From NCBI GenBank assembly GCA_036897095.1, contig JAYMSP010000561.1, positions 1 to 47,210 on the forward strand: 47,210 nucleotides of DNA, in the 5' to 3' direction. Shown piece by piece: positions 1 through 13,053 of the stretch. Position 1 is the first letter of the stretch; each line of letters starts with the position of its first letter. This stretch comes from Plantago elongata (Eukaryota > Streptophyta > Magnoliopsida > Lamiales > Plantaginaceae). The translations under genes were made by a program, and so were the position numbers. The notes beneath the pieces were generated by a model. It was given only the letters and a program-made list of their open reading frames with translations, searched no databases and was not told the origin of the DNA.

Positions 1-495
1 CTTTACTTTTTACTTGAAAGATCTACCAGAGAGCCTTCAAACTCTGAAGCTTAGAGGGTAAGGTGCTGTATTTAGAGGGCTTATTGTCCATATTCCACCA
101 TACTTCAAGGAATGTATAATAAGACAACGTCTATGCAGGAAGCACACATAGACATACTACTGCTAGTATGCTGGCTTAGATGTAAACGGAACAGGTTTAC
201 AAGGATATGTCAAAGTTTCAAAGATATACACTACATAAAGGAGGCTTAAGCTTTTATAGTAATGAATTTGAATACATATTTAAGTTCTACAAAAGAACCC
301 AGAGTTCTGCAGCCAGTGCAAAGTAACCTTCGGGAAGTTTCCCAATCCCAATACAGATGCCAAGTCCTAACTTACCCCATAATAATCAAATTAAAAGAGA
401 AATAGATTATTATCACCTGTCATCTCCATACTACTAGTTGCTATAGCAGTAGTCACTAACATATATGCACAAATTAATAAATGGAAGATTCTTAC

Positions 496-3270
<2,775 letters not shown>

Positions 3271-3400
3271 ACTTGTGCAACGAGATTAGGGGAGCTTTAG
3301 GGTTGTTCGATTTGCAATTGGTGAAGCTGAGTGATGAGAGATTTCTTCCTTTCTTTCTTTCTTTCTTTCTTTCTGTTCAAGAAAGAATATCAATTCAATT
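3271..3400 (-). promoter_or_regulatory. RPT2 5' leader with a TTTC microsatellite
   Basis: Immediately upstream of the RPT2 start codon the plus strand carries about seven TTTC units at roughly 3346-3374. In the transcript this reads as a GAAA-rich purine tract. The leader extent is inferred from position; the transcription start is not visible. Confidence 0.5.
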
Positions 3401-3522
3401 GTAGATGGTGCAGTAAGTCCCTTTTGTAATTGGTCCTTGAGTTGAGTGAGTCCTCTTCATTTTACATGGTGGAATTTTATGGATCATGGAAACCCTTTCC
3501 GAACTGCACTATTAATATGTAG

Positions 3523-3550
3523 AGCCCATAATTCACAAATAAAGGGCCCA
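3523..3550 (-). promoter_or_regulatory. Two TGGGC (Site II / proteasome-element-like) motifs upstream of RPT2
   Basis: Read towards RPT2, TGGGCC (3550-3545) and TGGGCT (3528-3523) lie 250-280 bases upstream of the ATG, 16 bases apart and in the same orientation. TGGGCC/T is the Site II element bound by TCP factors, and a TGGGC core has been described for coordinated plant proteasome-gene promoters regulated by NAC factors. Function here is inferred. Confidence 0.45.
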
Positions 3551-3650
3551 ATTCAAAGTCCAACCAAAACACAAACTTTTATTTTTAGTCTAAAAAGATC
3601 TATACCGAAAGACTTTCCCGGCCATAGCGAGTATATCCACAATTAAAATG

Positions 3651-4621
3651 AAAATGTATATATTGTTAATCATGTTGCTAAATTTAATTGGTGGTTTTTT
3701 TGTGAATTAGGAGGTGAGACTTGTCAATTAGATTTAGTTCCAATTTACAAGTGACATAGATGTAATTTCTTCTGAATTTAATAAATTGAATGTTGATTTA
3801 GACATAATAGATGAAAAAATCTATGTAGCTTATATAGTAAAAATAGGTTATAGTCATCATCAATTTATGTTATATTTTAGTAGTTATAACGGTAGTATTT
3901 TTCAGTCAATTTTAAAGTCCTCGGAGACATTTAAAAGGAAATTTATGATGAAAAATTAATAGAAAATAGTAAGAGGTAGGCTTTGTTTAGCAAAATTAAC
4001 TGAAAAGTTAGCTCGTAGCTGAAAAGCTAGCTGGTAGATGGTCAAATATTTTTTTTCCAACAAACTAACTTGATTATGTTTTCAAACAAATAGCTTGTTT
4101 AAGAAGCTGCGAGTTCATATGACGAGTTTTTTATTAAAAAGAAGCTCATAAAACTGAAAAATTAATTGAAAAGCTAATGGTAAATAGGGACATACTAGGA
4201 ACCAAGTAACACACAAAATTATATAGGTTTCAGCATTGTAATGTAAAAATTGACTTATAACTTTAGCTTTAAAATGCTAATTTAGAACTCATTATGTGCC
4301 TATCCCTATGTCTGTCTGGTCTTTTTTAAAGTATAATTTATAGTAGAAAACCGGAGGTTCCTGCTACTGTGTGGTGCTAGCAAGGATTCATCATGATTTT
4401 AAGTTTGGGGTCTAGTGTAATTTGACAACACGGTAGGGAGTTGCGAGTATAATATACCCTTTCTGAAATCTCAACAAAGGGCAAAACGGAGGGGAAATTA
4501 GATTAGTTTGGCTGGACGGAAGAGGAAGAAGAAGAAGAAGAAGTTTGGTTGCCGCCAAGTTGTTGAAGCGAGCAAGTGCTGACAAAAGAAGCAAGCTCAG
4601 CTCAGCTCGCCCCTGATTCCA
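3651..4621. other. Divergent intergenic region between RPT2 and the HIT-finger gene
   Basis: AT-rich DNA without a supportable gene. It must hold the upstream part of the RPT2 promoter and the promoter and leader of the HIT zinc-finger gene (GAA/AAG-rich near 4522-4543), plus the MITE-like block described separately. Confidence 0.6.
3977..4190. mobile_element. Probable degraded MITE in the RPT2/HIT intergenic region
   Basis: A ~210-base AT-rich block is rich in subterminal AAAAGCTAGC / GAAAAGCTAA-like words near both ends in opposite orientations, a pattern typical of plant hAT-type MITEs. It starts near TTTGTTTAGCAAAA and ends near GGTAAATAGGGA. Terminal repeats are too degraded to fix the exact ends, and no target-site duplication was confirmed. 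Confidence 0.35.
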
Positions 4622-6040
4622 ATGGCCCCAAAAAACTGCCAAGTTTGCGAGCAATCACAGTCCAAATACAAGTGTCCCATCTGCCTCATACCCTAGTAAG
4701 TCTCTTCAAATTTCATCAATTTACGTTTTCTTCAAAATATTCCTATTGCCTGATAATTCTTTCCATCAATTTACGTTTTCAAGCTGTTCCTTGGCTTGTT
4801 TCAAGAAACACAAAGGTAAACTAAACCCCCAATTTTCTCTTCTTTTCTGTTTTATGTCACTCTAATTCTAATGCTCATCATCACTGCCACATATTTGCAG
4901 AGTTGCCTTGCTCAAACCACCAAATTCCTACTCAACCAACAATCCGTACGTATCGTTTTTTTTACTATCTTTTTCTTCCTTGCCTGCTCAAAATGCTTTC
5001 ATCAATAATGCTGTTGTGATTCTTCTTTATCAGTAAACCATGAACTATTTAACTGTACATGCTCTATCCGTATATGTTTATTTTACGCTCTTGCTGCTGT
5101 TTGCTTGTGCTCATTGATTAACTGCAAAAAATCTTGAGCTTGTATTGTTTGCGACTGTAAATAAATAAATAGATATAATATAATATATGTGTGTGTGCAA
5201 TCAATGCGTGCAGATTCTGAACCTGCGGTAAATGTAGAGAAACCATGCTATGTTGATGATCCGGGCGAGGTGTTGCAAGAATCACAGCTGCAGTGCATAG
5301 GTGAGATTATTAATAATATGCATCATTTCATAGTAAGTTGGGAATGGTAATATGTGGTATTCATGAGTTATTGGCATCCCTGCATCTGTTTACCCACCAC
5401 CAGTCTTGTCCGCCTCTAGGATCTCTCTTATACGATTTATGCATTTCCTATTTTCCTTCTCAAAGGCAAAATGTTCTGTATTTTCTTTTTCTCTGTTAAC
5501 AATTCCTGCAACTGCAATTTATATGCAAGTCTCACTCTCCAACTTGGGGTAGTATTTCCAAGTTGCATATGATCAAAACTTAATAGCTTTGTTCTCTTCC
5601 TAACTTTTGCAGCTTCATCTAATGATATTCGTGATTCTTTAAAAGATAAAAAGCTTCAGAAATTCATACAGAGTATCGATTCCTCTGTGAATGCTGAAAA
5701 TGTAAGTACATTCATTGCTCTGTGGTGCTTTTAGATCTAGTTGGACTCAACTGTAAATTGCTGCTTAAGGAGCTCTTTGTTTGCATTATCAAAGTTATTA
5801 AAATTGAAAAGCTTTTAATGTGTTTCTTCGACTTGCTAGGAGCTGGATAGAGCAATGGAGAATGAGGAATTCCGCTTGTTTACCGAGAAGGTTCTGTTTC
5901 ACTGGCTAACAATGTTTTATTGTAAAAATGCAATACTCTTTGCATTCTTTAGAGTTACTAAGCTCATACTGGAGTTTTCAGTGTTGCTCATTTATTCTCT
6001 TGTTTCTCTTTGGCAGATTTTGTCCTCCATTGGTTCCTGA
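4622..6040 (+). CDS. ZNHIT3: HIT-type zinc finger protein (ZNHIT3-like), 133 aa
   Basis: Seven coding exons: 4622-4695, 4784-4815, 4901-4945, 5214-5300, 5613-5701, 5840-5890 and 6017-6040, all GT-AG and in phase, giving 402 nt. It is invisible as a single ORF because the exons are short. The N-terminus holds a complete HIT finger with ligands C6, C9, C18, C21, C26, C30, H34 and C39. The C-terminal helix-rich part (about residues 95-130) resembles the ZNHIT3 segment that binds NUFIP. In yeast and animals Hit1/ZNHIT3 helps assemble box C/D snoRNPs; that role in this plant is inferred from the family. Divergent from RPT2. Other zf-HIT families are larger or carry additional domains, so ZNHIT3 is the best match. 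Confidence 0.88.
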
Positions 6041-7011
6041 AAGTCTGAAACTTCGAATTCTTATGGGAGCCAGGTTCTTTCTGCTATTTCTTTGGCTAAG
6101 ATAGATTGGAGCAACAGCAATATCAACATCTATTCTAGGGCGCAAAAGGTTCCTCTGCACAATGCAACTTGCCTGTTGTGAATTTTGTTGATTGTATAAG
6201 CATATTGGGCTGATAGATCGTGGTTATCAGAATATTCTAGGGCGCATAAAGCTTCTAGATTTGCCAACTCCTTCAACCCTTGAACTATATGTTCTGATTT
6301 CTGAAGTTGTTATCAGATGCACATCCGTATCTACCTCTTGATAACTTATTTTAGAATATACTATGAATTTGCTATTAATAGTCTGACGTTGAGCTTTTTT
6401 TAATAATAATTCGAATATGGAGTGGAGAACCTCTACTGGAAAGGGACAACTCCTATCACAGGAAAATTGATGTGTGAGTTACATGCCTAATTATTATAAA
6501 TTAAATGATGATAAACAAGTGGTATTTGCATTATCTTCAGTTTGCTACTTGCTAGTATTTGATAAAGGGCTAGGCAGTATGAAAATTTAAGGAGGAAAAG
6601 AAAGCATTGAAAACTTTATTTAATCTCGAAAAGGGCCTGTGGAATAAAATTTATATTCACAAGCAAGGAACTTTGCTACAAAAAGTTGAATTGTATACAG
6701 CCACTGAACCTATCCTCATATATCACCCAGATGTAAAGACTTGTATACAGGAACTCACTTGATTTGCATATCAATAAAGATAGAGGCTAACTACCTTTGT
6801 AAAACTTAATTTATAGTATATAAGTAGGTGATCTACACTCTCATTGCAAAAGATCGTGTTCTGCACATTGAAAGGAACCTATTCGGGTGGAAGCTCTCTT
6901 TGATAACATGCTTGGACTGAAGACTCAGTACGGTGAGGCATGTTGGTTTCATTATCTTAACAAGACAAGTAGATAAAACAGAAGCGTACCCCCTTGATGT
7001 TTTTCTCAAAG
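6041..7011. other. Convergent 3' flanks of the HIT-finger and PIF1-like genes
   Basis: No further coding sequence seen. The left part is probably the HIT-gene 3' UTR. The right part should contain the PIF1-like 3' UTR, since the PIF1 stop lies at 7012-7014 on the other strand. Confidence 0.5.
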
Positions 7012-10000
7012 TCAACCTGCAAAATTGTGAAAACTTGTTATGTACATAATCGTATCCCTGACTCCTTGATGACATTGATGTTGCTAGGTTCATTGTTGAA
7101 CAGATTTCTGCTAGACTGTTACACCACATTTAGTGAAATTGGAATTTGCATCTATGTTTGTTTTATTTATAATATTGACATCTGCAAGTCCTCTAAATCT
7201 TTATGACATCAAAATCAAGCTTGCTTTTCACCCTTCAAATACAAAATTAAAGTGTGCTCTCGTGTATAATAGAGAAATGTCGTTATAGATGATATCGAAA
7301 CATATGTGATAGCAGTATCTTACCAGCATTCGTATTCTCAGGGTTGTCAATATTGCTACTAGGATTGTTGTCGCTAGGCTGCACTGATTCTTGATTCTGC
7401 AAAAAACACATAACCAAGTGAAAGTAGAAGAAATGGAAAGATCTCTTGATGTAAACGGATGACATATGTTAATTTAGTGTATTGTTTAAGAATCAAACTT
7501 GCCTGCGTAGATGATGTTTGAGCCTGATGGGGACCAAGAAAGTGTTGAGATGCACTAACAAAGTTTGGGGATTGTGTCTGGTTTGGATTGCCCCCAAGCA
7601 ATAAATTTAGCATAATCGCATTGTGGTCAGAAGCAATTCTGAAAGGATCAGGTTGAGAAACCTGTGGCAGATGAAATGCTGGCATTGAAAATCTAGGATT
7701 TGTATCAGCTGGAATTATACCCATTGAACCTGGCAGTATGTTTGGATATGGAACAATGGGTCTGTTAATGCTCATACCCATCTCCATTGCGTGCATGTAT
7801 TGCTGAATGCCAGGATACATCATAGGTAGCACACCATAACCCACATGCATCATCATCTGGATAAACACATTTGAACTTTATGCTTTTAATCTGGTGTTAA
7901 GCTAATAACAAAAGCCAGAGCCCAAGCACAAGAGTATTGATAAATTGACCAACTAGGATTATTATCTTTAGGCCTGGACATAAACAACACTGAAATTTGT
8001 TCTTATTCTTTAGCTACTCTTTGCCTGGGAATAAACATCGAAAAGCTACGAGGCATTTGAATGTAAACAATGATTTTCTTTATCAGGGAGTTTGGATATA
8101 AGTTGGAGCAGTTGGTAGCAAATAGCAACAACATTCTCTAGAACAGCTGGTTCTCAAAGAAAAAAGTATGCTATGTTTTACTTATTACCATCTCTTTCGC
8201 AAAGTATTGCCAATCTGCCAACAGATGTTGAAAATGCTACTATCAAATTTACATGGCCAAATGTATGTTTACATGGCTGCAACTGTCTTCATTGTGAAGG
8301 AAGAGATTAGTAAAGCAAGTCCATATACATCTTTGCAGTAAACAAACTGTACATCTGAATTGTTGGAAGAGAGAAAAATTTACCTGCATTTGCATCTGAA
8401 GTGATTTCATGTACTCTATCGCATCGTCCATTATTGAAGCTTTATCTGACTGAGTTCAGGAAAGTAAATGAGGTGTGCATAATTAGACCAAGGCAGCTAG
8501 AAGTCAACAGGTCTAGAATGTAGATTAAATTGAAGTTCCAAACCTTGTTGCAACCTGGTATAAGTTCCTTTAATGTCCTAATCTTTTCATTTATCCTGTT
8601 ACGACGCCTCTGCATAAACAGCATACAGGTGACACACTGAGTATTTGAGGATTGTAATATCATGAATTACTTAACACATACCCTCTCCGAGAGATTATGA
8701 ACTTGTGATTTTCGCGATCTTCCTGTCAATACTGAACCTTGGCCTTGCCTTTGAGCTTCTGCAATAGGTTCAGACCTTATCCCCTTGCAATATGAACAGA
8801 AGCGTAGATCAGATTGATGCTTATTAATTGATGTTTCGATATAATAGAATATATGCACTGCACATATATACAAAAAACCAACTCACATAACCAAGTTTAG
8901 AGCTCTGAATGCACGAGAAATTAAAGATAAAATTATATACAGAGCTCTAAACTTGATTAGGTGAGTTGGTTATTTGTATGCATGATGCTTGACATCCATG
9001 AAATACATATCCAGGGAATTATATATTCTCGTATACTAGTTCAATTTCTTAATAAACTTATCTATTCCAGGTATTTTAATAAAATAAAAAATAAGGTTCT
9101 AGTAATATTTAAAAGTCGATGACCACATTTGATTTTATGAATTATTGGACGTATGAAATTGAAAATCAAACTAAAGGAACCCTGATGCAGTCCCAATAAG
9201 GCGAGTTTAAAAGCAAAAGGCGAGGCGTGAGTGACTAGAAAAAGGGAGTATTATATTATATTATATTAGGTTGGAATCATACATAAAACGGTATGGTATG
9301 GTATATTCAACGGTATATTCAATTGGAGGGATTGGTGACGATAGTGGTGACATATTATGAAGCATGCCGCCAAAACCCGAAACATGTAATGTTGTAAAGC
9401 AGCTGAGCTTCTTCTGCTCTGCCTGTGCTTACCATATAAAACGACACATATATATATAATATACATATTAATTACCTCCCGTGACAAAAAATTAATACCC
9501 CTTTCACGACTCTCACTATCCAATCTAATCCATCATCCCAAATTAGTTCGTGCTTCAATTCCTTTTAGTTTAGGGCAAAAATATATACATCTGCCCACAT
9601 CATTAGTCTTCATATTATGGCCGGCCCGGGAGGGGATATCATGTCATGTACCTTAATTCTCGTATATGCAACTAGACTAGATTTACATACCTACAAGGCT
9701 ACCTAGAATGTTCATTACTTTTTCTTAGAAAATATTTATTTGAGTTAAATTTATACAGTAATTAATTTTCTCACGTAAATTCAATCTTTTGTTATATCCA
9801 TGATGACAAGAATTACCCAGCATAATTGTTAATTATCCTTGTGGATTTCATTTTGATATCATCCTTACAATTATAATCATGAAAAGTTTAATTAACAACT
9901 TCAAATTAAGCTATAAAAGAGGTAAAGAAATCAATGGGGAATTGCACCGGGTTACCTTTTAATCACGGATATATTACCTCACCAATGACTCCTTAAGACT

Positions 10001-11512
10001 AAATTTTCAAACAAAACACTTATGTTAACAATATTTATATTTTATTAATGAAAGACATATATTTCCAACTAAATATCCATATTTTAAGATTAAATTTTAT
10101 GTTGGTACATTTATTATTATTTTTATGATGGACGATCAAGACTTGCTCTTCCAATAAGGATACAAATGCTTTTGACTTCTCTCGATGAATTTTTTTTTTT
10201 TAATAAGTTAATAATATTACAAGGTACAATTATCACTATCACCTTATAACTTATTACTTCAACCGAAATCACCTTATAATTTTAGCGGTGTCAGGGTTCA
10301 AACTCAGCACCTTCTATGCATACAACTCAACTCCAATATTATTTTTATACATGAAAGAAGCAAATTAGGTTGTGTGTGATCTTATCAACAATATATTGTA
10401 AATGCTAGGGATATAACTACTACCTGGGAGGTCCAGTATACTACTCCAGTATCCTAATTTGGTGGAGTAAAGTTGGTAATGATTGTTATATATACATTTT
10501 TATGGGCTAAAATCCAAAGTTCCAAACCCTAAAATCATACTTATAATTATGTATACGTTGGGATATCAGGATATGTAAGACACGTATGTATGAATGAAAA
10601 GAAAATTAAAGATAAATTAAGTCACAAGTTTTTCCTAACCTCATGAGGCGTCCAGTGGCGATTGTCCTCCGATTCTTCCAGTGCCTTCCCCTTACGGTCC
10701 TCGGGCATGAAATACTGAGGCTGATTGGGCGGGTCGGCAATGGCAGTACAAGTGATGATGGAGGTGCTGGGAGACGGTGGTACCAATGTAACCAATTGCT
10801 GCTCATTGGACCTGATCATCATGTCTGCAGTAGGCATTTCATTATGATGAGTTGTAGTCTCCAGTACCGGTCTATGTCTGGCAGGTCGTGGCTCGATTCT
10901 GATAGGAAACCTGGAGAAATGCGGGAAATTCAATGTATACTCCTGCTTACGCGGAGGAGGTAGTACTGGAAGTGGCGAGGGAACTGCAGGGTAGAGAAGA
11001 TTGAGATCAGTAGGATGGAAATTAAAGGTGTTGATGAGATCATTATTATTATTATTATGGTGAAGCTGCAGCCAGGATGCCATCTCATCCTCCTCCATGA
11101 ACAAATGCTGCTGCTGCACTCCGCTCGGCCCAGCCTGATTGCTGCCACCGCCCGGCCCAACCGATACGATAACAGGAGTATCCTTCTCCCATATCAGCTC
11201 CATTACCTCCTCTTTCTCTCTGTCATTACATTCATCCACATTTAAAAAGAAATGTTTTATTTTATCTCATTATATAGAAAATCATGATCCTCTTCACATA
11301 TAATTAATGATCTACTATATTAATTTATCTAAAGCTCTAATTATATAAACAAATACTACTTAACTCTATTTTAGTACACAGCTTAGCTATTACAGAATTC
11401 AAGCAGACGAACAGTCTATATATAGATATAAATGTACGTAAAAAGCTTACATTGCAGCAGGCATCTTGCCTCTTGAAAAAGTACTTGTGTTATGTTCTTC
11501 CTCATCTTCCAT
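7012..11512 (-). CDS. PIF1: Phytochrome-interacting bHLH factor, PIF1/PIL5-like, 435 aa
   Basis: PIFs bind G-boxes, repress light responses and are degraded after binding active phytochrome; PIF1 mainly controls seed germination and chlorophyll synthesis. Coding exons: 11512-11451, 11219-10640, 8783-8682, 8609-8544, 8449-8384, 7856-7503, 7396-7324 and 7016-7012, totalling 1308 nt. The bHLH spans about residues 236-292, with H243, E247 and R251 for G-box binding and SDKAS in the loop/helix 2. PIF1-type signatures include EEDEMASWL, RKGKAL, PMMYPGIQQYM and a C-terminus ending NTNAG. The APB motif (residues 28-35) reads ELIWEKDT, lacking the usual Gly-Gln. The intron after exon 6 is GC-AG. Intron 2 is ~1.86 kb and could hide a small extra exon. 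If the last intron is retained, the protein ends ~13 residues later at 7283. The first exon and its splice are inferred from phase and a good donor. Confidence 0.9.
8863..8984. repeat. Intronic inverted repeat forming a long hairpin
   Basis: Within PIF1-like intron 2, 8876-8907 and 8940-8971 are inverted copies matching at 30 of 32 positions, separated by 32 bases. Weaker pairing extends outwards to about 8863 and 8984. The arms contain CAACTCAC and AAGTTTAGAGCTCTG. The transcript of either strand would fold into one strong stem-loop. It could be a small foldback element or a MIRNA-like precursor. Confidence 0.85.
10190..10345 (-). mobile_element. Possible tRNA-derived SINE in PIF1-like intron 2
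   Basis: Read on the minus strand, a ~150-base block contains a B-box-like GTTTGAACCCTG and an A-box-like TTGGAGTTGAGTTG about 30 bases before it, and ends in a 12-base poly(A) tail (T run at 10190-10201 on plus). This is SINE architecture. Target-site duplications were not recognised, so the call is tentative. Confidence 0.35.
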
Positions 11513-12428
11513 CTTATGATCAAAATCCAGAATTCTTTTTTTTAGATATATATATATATATACAGAGAGAGCTCTGGAGAACGTATGATCGATCAGTAAT
11601 ATATATAATCACATGCGCAGCTAGCTAAAGTTGCAGAAAACCAGTCCAAATTTAAACAATAAAAGAATATATCGATCCTAGCTAGCTTAGCTCTAAAGTT
11701 GTTATGTTTGCTCTGAAATAGCGATCAAGCTGGTAAACTTGCATGAAAAGGGCAGGAATATAAATAGGTGTTTTGTTGTGTTGTGTTGTGTTGTGTTATT
11801 ATATAGTAAAGTATGATAATGATAGATATGGAGTCGTCTGAATGAATCCTAGTAATTTGTGCAAATATAGATTGCCAGCATATTTTGTGACACATAAAAG
11901 AACACGGACAAAATATATATGTCCAAGTGAAAAGATCATGTTGTGTGCTTATATGTATGTATATTTTGGGTTGCAACGATTGGGTTTTCATGTAGATAAG
12001 GTGCATCTTGACATTCCATTGCTCTTTAATTTGTTGTTTTCTAGCAGCCCTTGGCAGGCGGCAACAAACTGTCCCATAGTATTATAGCTGCTCGCTGTTT
12101 AGTGACCATTTTTTCTATTTTTGTCAAACCATCACGTTACTTACTGTATCTACGCACGAGTAGCTTAATTCATTTCCCAACTCACCTCACTAACATCACC
12201 CAAACCTCACTAACAAATATCACTACTGTGCTGCATGTGTATACATAGCACTTTAATTAGTAACACAAAGTCTTCGACTTGAAGTAATTCATAATATGCA
12301 CCCCTCTGGTTAACATCCCATTCCATTGTAAAAAAGATATTGCTAATAAAACAAACTTGATGGATTTGGATCAAGACCCAACCAAAACATCTACTCATCT
12401 TTTTCTGGAGAAAACAAGACAAACTCCG

Positions 12429-12453
12429 CCCCCCCCCCCCCCCCCCCCCCCCC
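12429..12453. repeat. C25 homopolymer tract
   Basis: Twenty-five consecutive C on the plus strand (G25 on the minus strand), preceded by a broken C-rich stretch. It could form an i-motif or G-quadruplex, but length is also error-prone in sequencing. Confidence 0.9.
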
Positions 12454-12522
12454 TCCTGTTTTCTACATACATGCATATAATCATTCAATCCTTGCAAGTC
12501 TCAACATTGTCACAACTCATAA

Positions 12523-12638
12523 CTAGATTCATATGGCCCACCTGTAACACTGCCACTTGTAAGATGCAACATTGCCACTTCTAGATTCATATGACCCACC
12601 TGTATAACATTGATACGTGCAACCTCAATCCCCTTAGA
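12523..12638. repeat. 58-base imperfect tandem duplication
   Basis: Two adjacent units each begin CTAGATTCATATG followed by CCCACCTGTA, at 12523 and 12581. The second unit is more diverged towards its end. It is noncoding and lies downstream of CLASP. Confidence 0.75.
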
Positions 12639-12978
12639 GAAATAGATTTATCTTAATGATGTCACACATTCACGAATCATTCCCCTCCAACAAATTAAAC
12701 ATTGTGCTTTCTCCAACCCCAGAATTTGTAATGATATGGAATCTATCAAATATGTAACAAGTTCTAACGATACCGCAAGTGAGTAAACAATTGATTTTCC
12801 ATTATACACACAGATAGTTAAAGATATGGATACATAACATGCACTGTCTCCCAAATCCTCTCGGGCTCAACGGTCAAAACACCAATTAACCTTACAAAAT
12901 GTTACAAATAGCACCCCAACATTCCTACCACCTCTCACACAATATGAACACACCAATAAATGAATTGCCAAAATTAAC

Positions 12979-13026
12979 AACTCTGCACCATCATCAAACA
13001 GTAACTCTGCACCATCATCAAACAGT
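12979..13026 (-). repeat. Perfect 24-base tandem repeat in the CLASP 3' UTR
   Basis: Two identical head-to-tail 24-base units (12979-13002 and 13003-13026) begin about 28 bases downstream of the CLASP stop codon, so they are inside the expected 3' UTR. Confidence 0.9.
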
Positions 13027-13053
13027 AATGCACCCAAAACACTATATATATCC

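Larger units (their letters stand above)
11513..12640. promoter_or_regulatory. Upstream region of the PIF1-like gene
   Basis: No gene seen. It contains an AT dinucleotide run near 11545-11562, about four TTGTG units near 11774-11798, a 25-base C homopolymer and a 58-base tandem repeat (both listed separately). It lies between the PIF1-like 5' end and the CLASP 3' end, so it should carry the PIF1-like promoter. Confidence 0.5.

Noticed and set aside
1-495. Search for the last RPT2 exon
   Set aside because: No sequence coding for the expected VTHVDF...GLYM tail was found; the exon is taken to lie outside the window.
12210-12497. 95-codon minus-strand open frame containing a poly-Gly run
   Set aside because: The Gly run is just the C25 homopolymer; nothing else is protein-like.
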